The translations under genes and the position numbers were made by a program. A DNA stretch of 34,652 nt from Oscillospiraceae bacterium (GTDB lineage Bacteria; Bacillota; Clostridia; Oscillospirales; Acutalibacteraceae): NCBI GenBank assembly GCA_015066215.1, contig SVOU01000004.1, positions 1-34,652 of the forward strand, written 5' to 3'. The notes beneath the pieces were generated by a model, which worked only from the letters and a program-made list of their open reading frames with translations, was not told the origin of the DNA and ran no database searches. Below, piece after piece: positions 8,819 through 18,094 of the stretch. The first letter of the stretch is position 1, and every line of letters starts with the position of its first letter.

Positions 8819-9121
8819 ATGGTCTGTCGCATTACCGAATTACATAATAAGGAAGTTATTGACCTCGACACAGGCAATCGGCTTGGCTGTGTGGACGACG
8901 TGGAGGTGGATTCGTGCAGCGCGTGTCTTTGCGCCATCGTGATACACGGGCGACCGCGCTTTTTGGGGCTGGGCGGTCACGAGCCCGACATCGTTATCCG
9001 CTGGGAAGATATTGCCGTGATCGGCGACGAAACGGTTTTGGTACATTTTCGCTGTCCGCCGACCCCCGTTTCCTGCAAGCGCAAGGGCGGAATTTTGAAA
9101 GAACTGTTCGGTCGGCGTTGA
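8819..9121 (+). CDS. YlmC/YmxH family sporulation-associated PRC-barrel protein
   Basis: MVCRITELHNKEVIDLDTGNRLGCVDDVEVD...DIVIRWEDIAVIGDETVLV. Confidence 0.88.
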   Translation: MVCRITELHNKEVIDLDTGNRLGCVDDVEVDSCSACLCAIVIHGRPRFLGLGGHEPDIVIRWEDIAVIGDETVLVHFRCPPTPVSCKRKGGILKELFGRR

Positions 9122-9179
9122 CACCAAGGCATTGCGGGTGTAAAATGCTTGTGTATATGCAAAAAAGGAGGTGCGGCTT

Positions 9180-10238
9180 TTGGCTAAGACCGTTGTGGTG
9201 GGTATGAGCGGCGGCGTAGACAGCTCGGTGGCGGCTTTGCTGTTAAAACAGCAGGGCTTTTCGGTCATCGGCGTGACGATGCGGCTTTTGGATAGCCGCA
9301 CCTTGCCGCCCGATAAAGATCCGCTGGCGGAGGCAAATGACGCCGCCACCGTTTGCGAGGTGCTGGGTATTCCCCACCGCGTACCCGATTTCACCGAGCC
9401 GTTTCGGCGGCAGGTGGTGGATATTTTCGCGGCGGAATATGCCGCGGGGCGCACCCCCAACCCCTGCATTTTGTGCAACCGCGCGCTCAAATTCGGCGCG
9501 ATGTGGGAATATGCCAAGGCTATCGGCGCGGACTATATCGCCACGGGGCATTACGCACACGTCATACAGGACGACACAAGCGGGCGGTGGCAGTTGTGTT
9601 GCGGCGACAGCGCCAAAGATCAAAGCTATATGCTTTATTCGCTCACGCAAGAGCAGCTCGCGCACACGCTGTTTCCGCTGTGCGGTATGGACAAGGCGCA
9701 GGTGCGCGCGCTGGCGGCGGAATATCGGTTGCCCGTCGCCAACAAGGGCGACAGTATGGACATCTGCTTTGTCCCCGACGGCGACCACGCGGCGTTTTTG
9801 CGCCGCTACACGGGGCGCACGATGCCTGCGGGCGATTTCGTTGACGAAAACGGCACCGTTTTGGGGCAACACGCGGGACTTGACCGCTACACCGTCGGTC
9901 AGCGCAAGGGGCTCGGCATTGCGCTGGGACAACCGATGTACGTCGTGCGTCTTGACGCCGCCGCCAATCAGGTGGTGCTGGGCGTTGAGGGGCGGCAATA
10001 TGCCGACGCGCTGGTCGCCGAGCAGTTAAACTTCGTATCCATTCCGCCCCCCACGGCACCGCTTACGGTCACCGCGCGTATTCGCTATCAGGCGAAGCCT
10101 GCGGCGGCGACGGTGACAATACAGGCTGACGGCACCGCTTTGGTGGCATTTGAACAACCGCAGCGCGCGGTGGCACCGGGACAGGCGGTCGTATTTTACG
10201 ACGGTGACCTGCTGCTTGGCGGCGGCACTATCCGTTGA
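9180..10238 (+). CDS. mnmA: tRNA 2-thiouridine(34) synthase
   Basis: PP-loop VVGMSGGVDSSVAALLL, NPCILCNRALKFG, DSMDICFVPDG; TTG start at 9180 after AAGGAGGTG. Confidence 0.95.
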   Translation: MAKTVVVGMSGGVDSSVAALLLKQQGFSVIGVTMRLLDSRTLPPDKDPLAEANDAATVCEVLGIPHRVPDFTEPFRRQVVDIFAAEYAAGRTPNPCILCNRALKFGAMWEYAKAIGADYIATGHYAHVIQDDTSGRWQLCCGDSAKDQSYMLYSLTQEQLAHTLFPLCGMDKAQVRALAAEYRLPVANKGDSMDICFVPDGDHAAFLRRYTGRTMPAGDFVDENGTVLGQHAGLDRYTVGQRKGLGIALGQPMYVVRLDAAANQVVLGVEGRQYADALVAEQLNFVSIPPPTAPLTVTARIRYQAKPAAATVTIQADGTALVAFEQPQRAVAPGQAVVFYDGDLLLGGGTIR

Positions 10239-10288
10239 CGGAAAATCCAGAAAAAGGACGGCGAAAAAGCGGCTTCCCGCTTAAAAAT

Positions 10289-11011
10289 ATGAAGCACAAC
10301 TCTTTCAAAAAAGGACTGGTGGACGGTCTGCCTATCGGCATCGGCTATCTGTCCGTTTCCTTTGCCTTTGGCATATTTGCCATTGCCAACGGGCTGGCTA
10401 TCCCCGAAACGCTGCTCATCTCGATGACCAACGTCACTTCGGCGGGACAGCTGGCGGCAGTCCCCATCATCGCGGGCGGCGGTCTGCTCAGCGAGCTGGT
10501 GGTGTCACAGATCATCATCAACCTGCGCTATGCGCTGATGTCGGTATCTCTGTCGCAAAAGCTGGGGCCGTCGGTGCGGCTGTTTGACCGCTTTCTCATC
10601 AGCTTTGTCAACACCGACGAGGTGTTTGCGGTGGCGTCCGCACAAAGCGGCACCGTCGGGCGCGGCTATATGTACGGGCTTATCACCACGCCCTATCTCG
10701 GTTGGAGCTTGGGTACGCTGCTCGGCGCGGTGGCGGGCGATATTTTGCCCGAAATTATCACCGCCGCCTTGGGGCTGGCGATTTACGGTATGTTTATCGC
10801 CATCGTGATGCCCGGTGTGCGCTCGCACCGCGCAACGGCGTTCTGCGTCGGCGTGGCGGCGGCTTTGAGCGTGGCGTTTTACTATCTGCCCGTCCTGCGG
10901 GATATCCCCGATGGATTTGTCATCATCATCTGCGCCGTTGCCGCCGCTTTGCTGTGCGCGGCGGTCGCGCCCATTGAGGTGACCGAGGAAGGGGGCGCAG
11001 ACAATGCCTGA
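10289..11011 (+). CDS. azlC: AzlC family branched-chain amino acid permease subunit
   Basis: FKKGLVDGLPIGIGYLSVSFAFGIFAIANGL...; overlaps the AzlD-like ORF. Confidence 0.9.
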   Translation: MKHNSFKKGLVDGLPIGIGYLSVSFAFGIFAIANGLAIPETLLISMTNVTSAGQLAAVPIIAGGGLLSELVVSQIIINLRYALMSVSLSQKLGPSVRLFDRFLISFVNTDEVFAVASAQSGTVGRGYMYGLITTPYLGWSLGTLLGAVAGDILPEIITAALGLAIYGMFIAIVMPGVRSHRATAFCVGVAAALSVAFYYLPVLRDIPDGFVIIICAVAAALLCAAVAPIEVTEEGGADNA

Positions 11012-11327
11012 ATACGGCTTTTTCGTCTATCTGGCGGTGTGTGCGGGTGTGACCTATCTCATCCGTATGCTCCCCTTGGTGCTGGTGCGCAAAAAAATCA
11101 AAAACCGCTTTGTTTTATCTTTCCTTTACTATATTCCCTTTGCGGTGCTGACCGTGATGACCGTCCCTGCCTGTTTTTATGCCACGGGCAATATCTGGTC
11201 GGCTATAGCGGGCGTGGCTGTTGCGCTGTTTGTCGCGTGGAAGGGCAAGGGTCTGCCCGTGGTGGCGGCTTGCGCCTGCGTGGGTGCGTTGGCGGTAGAA
11301 GTTCTGTGTCGATACGTGTTGGTTTAA
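11004..11327 (+). CDS. azlD: AzlD domain protein
   Basis: 107 aa with YLIRMLPLVLVRKKIKNRFVLSFLYYIPFAVLTVMT; start overlaps the azlC stop. Confidence 0.9.
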   Translation: MPEYGFFVYLAVCAGVTYLIRMLPLVLVRKKIKNRFVLSFLYYIPFAVLTVMTVPACFYATGNIWSAIAGVAVALFVAWKGKGLPVVAACACVGALAVEVLCRYVLV

Positions 11328-11460
11328 GGCGAAAAATTATTTCGTTTTGTATACACATTGTTCATAATTTTCTGCTATTATTTTCCTATACTGAAATTGG
11401 ACTAAAAAACACCACGCTGTGTGCGCTGTTCGTTCGCACGGCAGGAAAGTGGGTATCTGT

Positions 11461-14400
11461 ATGTTAAAACTGGAAAATATCGTCAAAACCTATGCGCTGG
11501 GCGACACCGAGGTGCACGCGCTCAAAGGCGTGAGCCTGCAATTTCGCCGCAACGAGTTCGTGTCGGTGCTGGGCCCTTCGGGCTGCGGCAAAACGACGCT
11601 GCTCAACATTGTCGGTGGTCTTGACCGCTACACCAGCGGCGACCTGTCCGTAAACGGCGTGTCCACCAAAAAGTTCACGGACGGTGACTGGGACGCCTAT
11701 CGCAACCATTCCATCGGCTTTGTGTTCCAAAGCTACAACCTCATCCCCCACCAGACGGTGCTGGCAAACGTGGAATTGGCACTAACACTGTCGGGCGTGT
11801 CCAAAGCAGAGCGCACCCGCCGTGCAAAGGAAGTGCTCGAGCGCGTCGGTTTGGGCGATCAGCTCAAGAAAAAGCCCAATCAGATGTCGGGCGGTCAGAT
11901 GCAACGCGTGGCGATTGCCCGTGCGCTCATCAACAACCCTGAGATCTTGTTGGCGGACGAGCCTACCGGTGCGTTGGATTCGACGACCAGTGAGCAGATC
12001 ATGGACCTTTTGCGCGAGATCGCCAAGGACAAGCTGGTCATTATGGTCACCCACAACCCCGAGTTGGCGGAGCAATACTCCACCCGCATCATCCGCCTGT
12101 TGGACGGCGAGGTACAAAACGACAGCAACCCCTATGACGGTGAAGAGGTCGTTACTCCTGCGGCTGTTGACGACAAGGTCGCACGCCGCGCCGCCAAAAA
12201 GGCACGTAAAAAGCGCTCGATGTCTTATTTTACCGCCATTTCTTTGAGTCTTAACAACCTGATGACCAAAAAAGGGCGCACGATTTTGACCTCGTTTGCG
12301 GGCAGCATCGGTATCATCGGCATCGCGCTGATCTTGTCCCTGTCCACGGGCATCAACGCCTATATCAATCAGGTGCAAGAGGACACCCTTTCGTCCTACC
12401 CCATCTCGTTGCAGGCGGAGAGTGTCGATATGTCTGCGCTGATGCTCACGTTGATGGGCAATAACGCCGAAAAGGAAGAAAATGCCCACCCGCTCGACAA
12501 GGTCTACGGCAGCCAGATCACCTATGAGATGTGGAACGACCTCAACTCGGCGGAAACCACCCTCAACAACCTCAAGGATTTCAAGGTGTGGCTGGAAAGC
12601 GAAAACTGCCCGCTCACAGCCTACACCAGCGCGATACAGTATCAATACGCCGTCAAGCCTTCGATCTACACCAAAGATAAAAACGGCAAGATCGTCAAGT
12701 CGGACGTTGAACAGCTGATGCAAGAGCTGATGAAATCGATGTACGGCGGCGTCGGTAGCGTCACCTCATCGTCAATGTATCAGACCGCTTTTTCCAACAT
12801 CTCGGTCTGGCAGGAGATGCTCGCGGGTAAAAACGGTGAGCCTGTCAGCGACCTGGTCAAGGGACAATATGACGTGTTGGCGGGCAAATGGCCCGAAAGC
12901 TATAACGAGATCGTGCTGATCGTGGACAAAAACAACGAGATCAGTGACCTTGTGATGTATGCGCTGGGTCTGGAAACTGCCGAGCACATGGAAGAGATCA
13001 TGCAGGCGGCAATCAATCAGCAGGAAATTGACACTTCCAATCAGTTGGCGTTTGGCTACGACGAGATCCTGGCGATGGAGTTCAAGATGCTGCTGGAAGC
13101 GGACACCTACCAAAAGAACGCCGACGGCAGCTACACCGACCTGACCGCCACAGAGGCGGGGTTGGATATTCTTTACAACGGCTCGGACAAGGCGGTCAAG
13201 CTGCGCGTGGTGGGTATTTTGCGCCAGAACGCCGACGCTGCGGCAGGTATGCTGGGCGGCGGCATCGGCTACACCGCCGCGCTGACCGACTATATGATCG
13301 ATAAAACGATGGCGTCTGATCTGATCGCCGCACAGCTCGCCGACAAAACGGTGGACGTGCTCACGGGCAAGCCGTTTAAGCCCGCACAGGTGCCGACCCT
13401 CACCGACGCCGAAAAAACGCAGGCGGTCAAGGAGCATATTGCCAAGCTGACCACCGCCGAAAAGGCCACCCTCTACGCCGCCGTGATGGCCACCCCTTCG
13501 GAAGCCTATCTCTCCGCCAAGGTGACGGAATATCTGGGCAACACCGACCGCGCCGCGCTGGAGCAGATGATCATTCAGTCTTACAGCCAGCAAGCGGGTG
13601 TGACCGACACCTCGACGATTGAAAAATATATCGGCGAGATGGAGGACGAAACTCTGTTTTCCTATGCCGCACAGATGGTGCGGCAGGTGGTCACCGAGCA
13701 ATACGCCGCCGCTGTGCAAGCACAGCTTGGCGGTTTGTCGGGCGAACAGTTGGCGATGATGCTCGACGGCGCGGTGGCAAGTGACACCTTCACCGCTGAG
13801 CAATATGCGGCGATCTACGAAAACCACGTTCCCTCCCCCTATTCCGACAGCACCTATGAGGATACGCTGACCGCTTTGGGTCACGTGGACAAATCCTCTC
13901 CTGCTGTCATTCAGTTGTTTGCTTCCAGCTTTGAAAACAAGGATATGATCGCCGAGGCGATCGCTGATTATAACGTGGGCAAGCATGAGGACGATCAGAT
14001 CACCTACACCGACTACGTGGCCCTGCTGATGTCCTCCATCACCACCATCATTAACGCTATCTCCTACGTGCTGATCGCTTTCGTGGCTATCTCGCTGGTG
14101 GTATCCTCCATTATGATCGGTATCATCACCTATATCTCGGTGCTGGAACGCACCCGCGAGATCGGTATTCTGCGTGCGATCGGCGCGTCCAAGCGCGACG
14201 TGTCCCGCGTATTCAACGCAGAAACGCTGCTGGTCGGCTTGGTGGCAGGACTTATGGGTATCGGCATCACGCTGCTGCTCATCATCCCCATCAATATCAT
14301 CATCCGCGCCTTGACCGAGATCTCCACCCTTGGTGCTTCGTTGCCGCCGGTGGGTGCCGCCGTTCTGGTGGGCGTCAGCGTGGTGATGACGATGGTCGCG

Positions 14401-14463
14401 GGTCTGATTCCCGCCCGCGTTGCAGCGCGCAAAGATCCCGTCGAAGCCTTGCGCAGCGAATAA
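11461..14463 (+). CDS. ABC transporter, fused ATPase plus FtsX/MacB-type permease with large extracytoplasmic domain
   Basis: Walker A GPSGCGKTTL, signature MSGGQMQRVAIARAL, Walker B ILLADEPTGALD; TM1 after KKGRTILTSFAG; C-terminal FtsX block ERTREIGILRAIGASKRDV. Confidence 0.95.
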   Translation: MLKLENIVKTYALGDTEVHALKGVSLQFRRNEFVSVLGPSGCGKTTLLNIVGGLDRYTSGDLSVNGVSTKKFTDGDWDAYRNHSIGFVFQSYNLIPHQTVLANVELALTLSGVSKAERTRRAKEVLERVGLGDQLKKKPNQMSGGQMQRVAIARALINNPEILLADEPTGALDSTTSEQIMDLLREIAKDKLVIMVTHNPELAEQYSTRIIRLLDGEVQNDSNPYDGEEVVTPAAVDDKVARRAAKKARKKRSMSYFTAISLSLNNLMTKKGRTILTSFAGSIGIIGIALILSLSTGINAYINQVQEDTLSSYPISLQAESVDMSALMLTLMGNNAEKEENAHPLDKVYGSQITYEMWNDLNSAETTLNNLKDFKVWLESENCPLTAYTSAIQYQYAVKPSIYTKDKNGKIVKSDVEQLMQELMKSMYGGVGSVTSSSMYQTAFSNISVWQEMLAGKNGEPVSDLVKGQYDVLAGKWPESYNEIVLIVDKNNEISDLVMYALGLETAEHMEEIMQAAINQQEIDTSNQLAFGYDEILAMEFKMLLEADTYQKNADGSYTDLTATEAGLDILYNGSDKAVKLRVVGILRQNADAAAGMLGGGIGYTAALTDYMIDKTMASDLIAAQLADKTVDVLTGKPFKPAQVPTLTDAEKTQAVKEHIAKLTTAEKATLYAAVMATPSEAYLSAKVTEYLGNTDRAALEQMIIQSYSQQAGVTDTSTIEKYIGEMEDETLFSYAAQMVRQVVTEQYAAAVQAQLGGLSGEQLAMMLDGAVASDTFTAEQYAAIYENHVPSPYSDSTYEDTLTALGHVDKSSPAVIQLFASSFENKDMIAEAIADYNVGKHEDDQITYTDYVALLMSSITTIINAISYVLIAFVAISLVVSSIMIGIITYISVLERTREIGILRAIGASKRDVSRVFNAETLLVGLVAGLMGIGITLLLIIPINIIIRALTEISTLGASLPPVGAAVLVGVSVVMTMVAGLIPARVAARKDPVEALRSE

Positions 14464-14474
14464 TATACGCTCAC

Positions 14475-14510
14475 AAAAAGACCGCTTGCCCAATGCAAGC
14501 GGTCTTTTTT
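14475..14510. terminator. Bidirectional intrinsic terminator
   Basis: AAAAAGACCGCTTGC-ccaat-GCAAGCGGTCTTTTTT. Confidence 0.9.
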
Positions 14511-15223
14511 CAGTCGTCGATAGGTTTGCGGGGACGGTCACCCTGTTCATAGCGGCAGCGCAGTTTTGACAGCGCTTTGGTTTCGATGCGGGATACGTAA
14601 GAGCGCGAAATACCGTAAAGCTTTGCCACCTCGCGCTGGGTCATCCCCTCTCCCACCAAGCCGTAGCGGCGTTCCAATATTTCCCGCTCACGTGCGGTCA
14701 GGCACTCCTGCATATACCGTTTGAGCCGTGCCGCATTCCACTTGGTCGCGGTGTCCTCCTCCAGCGAGTCCTCCCCCACCAGCACGTCCAGCAGCGTTAA
14801 AGGATTTCCCTCCTTATCCACGTCAATAGGCTCGGACATCGACATCTCTTGCTGGGTGCGCTTGCTCGCCCGAAAATACATCAGGATCTCGTTTTCAATA
14901 CAACGGGCGGCGTAGGTCGCGAGCCGCGTACCTTTGGTATAGTCAAAGGTTGCCACCGCTTTCATCAGTCCTATGGTACCGATGGAAATAAGATCTTCCT
15001 GCTCTCGCGCCGTGCCGTAATATTTGCGCACTACGTGCGCCACCAGCCGCAAATTATGCTCCACCAGCCTGTCACGCGCTTTCAAATCGCCGCCCTCGCG
15101 GTACGCCACCCACGCCTCCATCTCTTGCTGTGCCGTCAGCGGTTTGGGGAATGCGCCCGTCTGCACCACGTGCAGTGCCATATACCATATTTGCGACAAG
15201 GCTTGCAGCCATTGTAATAACAA
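14510..15223 (-). CDS. sigK: RNA polymerase sporulation sigma factor SigK (with N-terminal pro-sequence)
   Basis: AFPKPL, ARDRLVEHNLRLVAHVVRKY, EDLISIGTIGLMKAV, YAARCIENEILMYFRA, YGISRSYVSRIETKAL; TTG start at 15223 seven nt after AAAGGAGG. Confidence 0.93.
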   Translation of the reverse strand: MLLQWLQALSQIWYMALHVVQTGAFPKPLTAQQEMEAWVAYREGGDLKARDRLVEHNLRLVAHVVRKYYGTAREQEDLISIGTIGLMKAVATFDYTKGTRLATYAARCIENEILMYFRASKRTQQEMSMSEPIDVDKEGNPLTLLDVLVGEDSLEEDTATKWNAARLKRYMQECLTAREREILERRYGLVGEGMTQREVAKLYGISRSYVSRIETKALSKLRCRYEQGDRPRKPIDD

Positions 15224-15261
15224 TACACTCCCTCCTTTCTACACAACCTATGCATAAACAG

Positions 15262-15303
15262 ACAAAAAACTGCCCGTCCCCCAAAATAGGGACGGGCAGT
15301 TCG
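15262..15303 (-). terminator. Intrinsic terminator of the kinase-like gene
   Basis: Minus strand ACTGCCCGTCCC-...-GGGACGGGCAGTTTTTTG. Confidence 0.88.
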
Positions 15304-15315
15304 TTTTTGGTGATA

Positions 15316-17076
15316 TTATCCTACAAAAGAATAGCTCGGCTCGGTGACGCCGGTTTCCGTATCCGTCGAGGTGGTGTTGTCGCCCGTGTCCGACGGATCG
15401 GTGGGGTCGGTGACAATCTGGGTGGTCGGCGGCGTGCTGATATACAGACGGATGACCGAGTTGCGTTTGACCTCGGCACCCACTTCCAGATCGGTCTTGT
15501 CAACGCGACCCGCTTCCTGCGTGGAAACGAGAAGCGGGATGCTTTCGCCAACCTTAAAGCCGCACTGTTCCAGGAACAACCGTGCATATTGTTCTTCCCA
15601 ACCGGTCATATCGGGGACGGTAATGGTCTCCTTGCCGGCACTGATGACAACGGTGATGGTCGTACCTTTGTCGGCACTGGCAGAGGGTGCGGGGTTTTGC
15701 TCCAAAATAGTGCCGGCGGGCTTGTCGCTGATCACCATTTTGTCAATTTTCAGCACCATATTACCGTTGAGCGTCTCGTGAATGAGCTCATAATAGTTTT
15801 TGTTCAGCACTTCGGGAACAACGTGCTGCGGGTTATAGTCGCCGTAGGTCGTAGAGGTGGTCGGCTGGGTCGACGAAGCGGTCGTAGAGGTGGTGGTCGT
15901 GGTACCCGTACTGTCGCCGCCGAACATTTCGGGGAACAGCATCTTTATGATACCAAATGCAAGCAGGAACAACACTAAGAACACGCACAACGCAATGACC
16001 GCGATCATTACACCGCGCTTGCTCTTTTTACCCTCGCGCGGCTCTTCGTCAAAATCGGGAATGACCACTGCGGCCGCGCCGTCGTCGTCATCCTCCACCA
16101 GCAGATCGTTCACGGCTGCCGAAGCGGTCAACGCTTCCTGCCACTGTTCCACCTTGCGCGGACGGCGATCAGCCACCACCTGCAAGCCGTTAAACAGGCT
16201 CACCGCCACCTGATCGGGCAATTCCTCTGCCACGGAAGCGGGTACGAAGAGATCGTTTCCGGCCGCAGCGCGGTTGCCGGCGTCGGGTGCGGGTGCGCCC
16301 GTCAGCACACGGAACAGGGTTGCGGTCAAGCCGTAGACGTCGGTGGATGTGGTGATCGGCGCGTCAAAATTATACTGTTCGGGCGCAGCGTAGCCTGCGG
16401 CAAGTGCGGGCTTGAGATCGCCGCTGACAGTCCGCGCTTCGGGAATCATAAAGCCGCGCAAACGCAGACGCCCCTCGTTATCCACCATCACGGTTTTGGT
16501 AGAGATACCCATATGCAGCACACCTGCGGCATGCAACGAGCGCACACCCACCAAAAGCGGTATCAGCAAGGGACGTACGTCGTCCCAGCGCATACGACCG
16601 CCCTTTGCAGACAGATACGCTTCCCACGTTTGTCCCTCTTCCACCTCGGTGATAACGTAGGCGGTGTTGTTGTCCTCGAAAATATCATAGGTGGGGTACA
16701 GGATCGCCACGTCACGCATACGCGCCAATGCACGGGCGTGGGACAAGAACTTCGTCTTGTAATCGGCGTAGGTATTCTCACAACCGCCGATGATGCGCAC
16801 GGTCATATCCGTGTCGCGCTCGCAAAGGGTGTAAGGGAAAAACTCGTGGATCTGGCAGGGGGATTTCGCCACCGTGTCCATACCGATATAGGTGATGCGG
16901 TCGCCGCCCTCGACGACGCCCACGCCCACCAGATACCGCTCAGACAGCATCGTGCCGACGGGCAGACAAAACGCGTCGTTTTGCGCATTGACGGAGTGCC
17001 CGCAGATCCCACAGGTATCGCGCCCTGCGGGCAACGGGTTCATACAGTTCATACAAAGCTCTTCCTTGTTCATCAT
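15316..17076 (-). CDS. Zinc-ribbon / kinase-like (probable pseudokinase) / TM / PASTA-repeat protein
   Basis: N-terminal CMNC...CGIC; kinase-like fold with IHEFFP, HMGISTKTVMV and LRLRGFM in place of VAIK, HRD and DFG; APEQ motif retained; TM segment VMIAVIALCVFLVLFLLAFGI; two PASTA-like repeats. Confidence 0.85.
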   Translation of the reverse strand: MMNKEELCMNCMNPLPAGRDTCGICGHSVNAQNDAFCLPVGTMLSERYLVGVGVVEGGDRITYIGMDTVAKSPCQIHEFFPYTLCERDTDMTVRIIGGCENTYADYKTKFLSHARALARMRDVAILYPTYDIFEDNNTAYVITEVEEGQTWEAYLSAKGGRMRWDDVRPLLIPLLVGVRSLHAAGVLHMGISTKTVMVDNEGRLRLRGFMIPEARTVSGDLKPALAAGYAAPEQYNFDAPITTSTDVYGLTATLFRVLTGAPAPDAGNRAAAGNDLFVPASVAEELPDQVAVSLFNGLQVVADRRPRKVEQWQEALTASAAVNDLLVEDDDDGAAAVVIPDFDEEPREGKKSKRGVMIAVIALCVFLVLFLLAFGIIKMLFPEMFGGDSTGTTTTTSTTASSTQPTTSTTYGDYNPQHVVPEVLNKNYYELIHETLNGNMVLKIDKMVISDKPAGTILEQNPAPSASADKGTTITVVISAGKETITVPDMTGWEEQYARLFLEQCGFKVGESIPLLVSTQEAGRVDKTDLEVGAEVKRNSVIRLYISTPPTTQIVTDPTDPSDTGDNTTSTDTETGVTEPSYSFVG

Positions 17077-17108
17077 CAACGACCTCCTGATCGTAAATAC
17101 ACTATATA

Positions 17109-18089
17109 TCAGCGCAGCAGCTGCTCGCGCTTGACCTGACGGATATCTCTGCCGACAAACACGATCGGCTGGAACGCCCCGATAACGCGGGACGCCACCG
17201 CTTCGCCGTAACGCTCCGCGATCTGCCCTAATGACAGATTGGTGCTGATGATCGTCGGCAGACCTGCCAGCTGGCGGGTGTTGAGCAGCTCGTACAGGCT
17301 GGCGGTGTAAAACGGGCCCGTAAACTCCGTGCCGAGATCGTCGATCACCAAGAGGTCACAGGCGGACAGCTTCTCCAGCGTATCGCCGTCGGCTCTGCCG
17401 AAATGCTCGCGTTCAAGCTGGTGGAACAGTCTGCCTGCGGGGCCGTAGACCACGCCGAAGCCTTTTTCTGCCGCCGTGCGGGCGATCGCCAGCGACACCT
17501 GCGTTTTGCCCGTACCCGTAGGGCCGCACAAGAGCAAGCTTTCGGACTCGTTGGAAAAGTCAGCCGCATAGTGACGGCAAAAATCCAGCACCCGCTCCAT
17601 TCGTACGCGGGGGGACATCCCGTTTTCAGCGGTATCGGGATAATAGGCGGTGGTCAGGCTGTCAAAGGTGGGAAGCTTGACCTGTGCGGAGCGTTCCAGA
17701 TGCTGTACCGCCAACTCTTTGAGCAGCGCATCCAGACAGGCGCACCGCTTTTGATCAACGTAGCCCGTGTCGCGGCACAGAGGACAGGCGTATTGCGGCT
17801 CGAAGTTCGTCACCGTTTCGCCCGCTTCCCGCAAGATGGTCGCCAGCTCCGTCTGCAACGCCAGATTTTCGTCGCGGATACGCGCCACGACCGCCGTCAC
17901 GTCCGCGCGGTCGAGCACCGCCCTGACCACCTGCGCGGAGCTCGCCGCCAGCGCGCGCTCCACCTGAGCCACGCGGGGGTTTTGTGCCCGCATACGGTCT
18001 TGCAGCTGCGCCGCCTGTTGGTTGGCACGGGTGCGGCGCTCGGTCAGAATATTGTGGGCTTCTTCATATATACTTTGCTCCAAAGGCAT
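17109..18089 (-). CDS. DnaI/DnaC-like AAA+ helicase loader
   Basis: Walker A CGPTGTGKTQVSLAIA, Walker B LLVIDDLGTEF, IISTNLSLGQIAERYGEAVASR; N-terminal CPLC...CAC cysteine cluster. Confidence 0.9.
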   Translation of the reverse strand: MPLEQSIYEEAHNILTERRTRANQQAAQLQDRMRAQNPRVAQVERALAASSAQVVRAVLDRADVTAVVARIRDENLALQTELATILREAGETVTNFEPQYACPLCRDTGYVDQKRCACLDALLKELAVQHLERSAQVKLPTFDSLTTAYYPDTAENGMSPRVRMERVLDFCRHYAADFSNESESLLLCGPTGTGKTQVSLAIARTAAEKGFGVVYGPAGRLFHQLEREHFGRADGDTLEKLSACDLLVIDDLGTEFTGPFYTASLYELLNTRQLAGLPTIISTNLSLGQIAERYGEAVASRVIGAFQPIVFVGRDIRQVKREQLLR

Positions 18090-18094
18090 AGCAT

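Noticed and set aside
12772-14550. 592-aa minus-strand ORF opposite the ABC transporter
   Set aside because: His/Gly/Arg-rich antisense ORF inside a confirmed coding gene; also crosses a bidirectional terminator.
15223-15262. SigE-type promoter for sigK (GCATAGGTT-like -10)
   Set aside because: The match to the SigE -10/-35 consensus is too weak to claim without mapped transcription starts.
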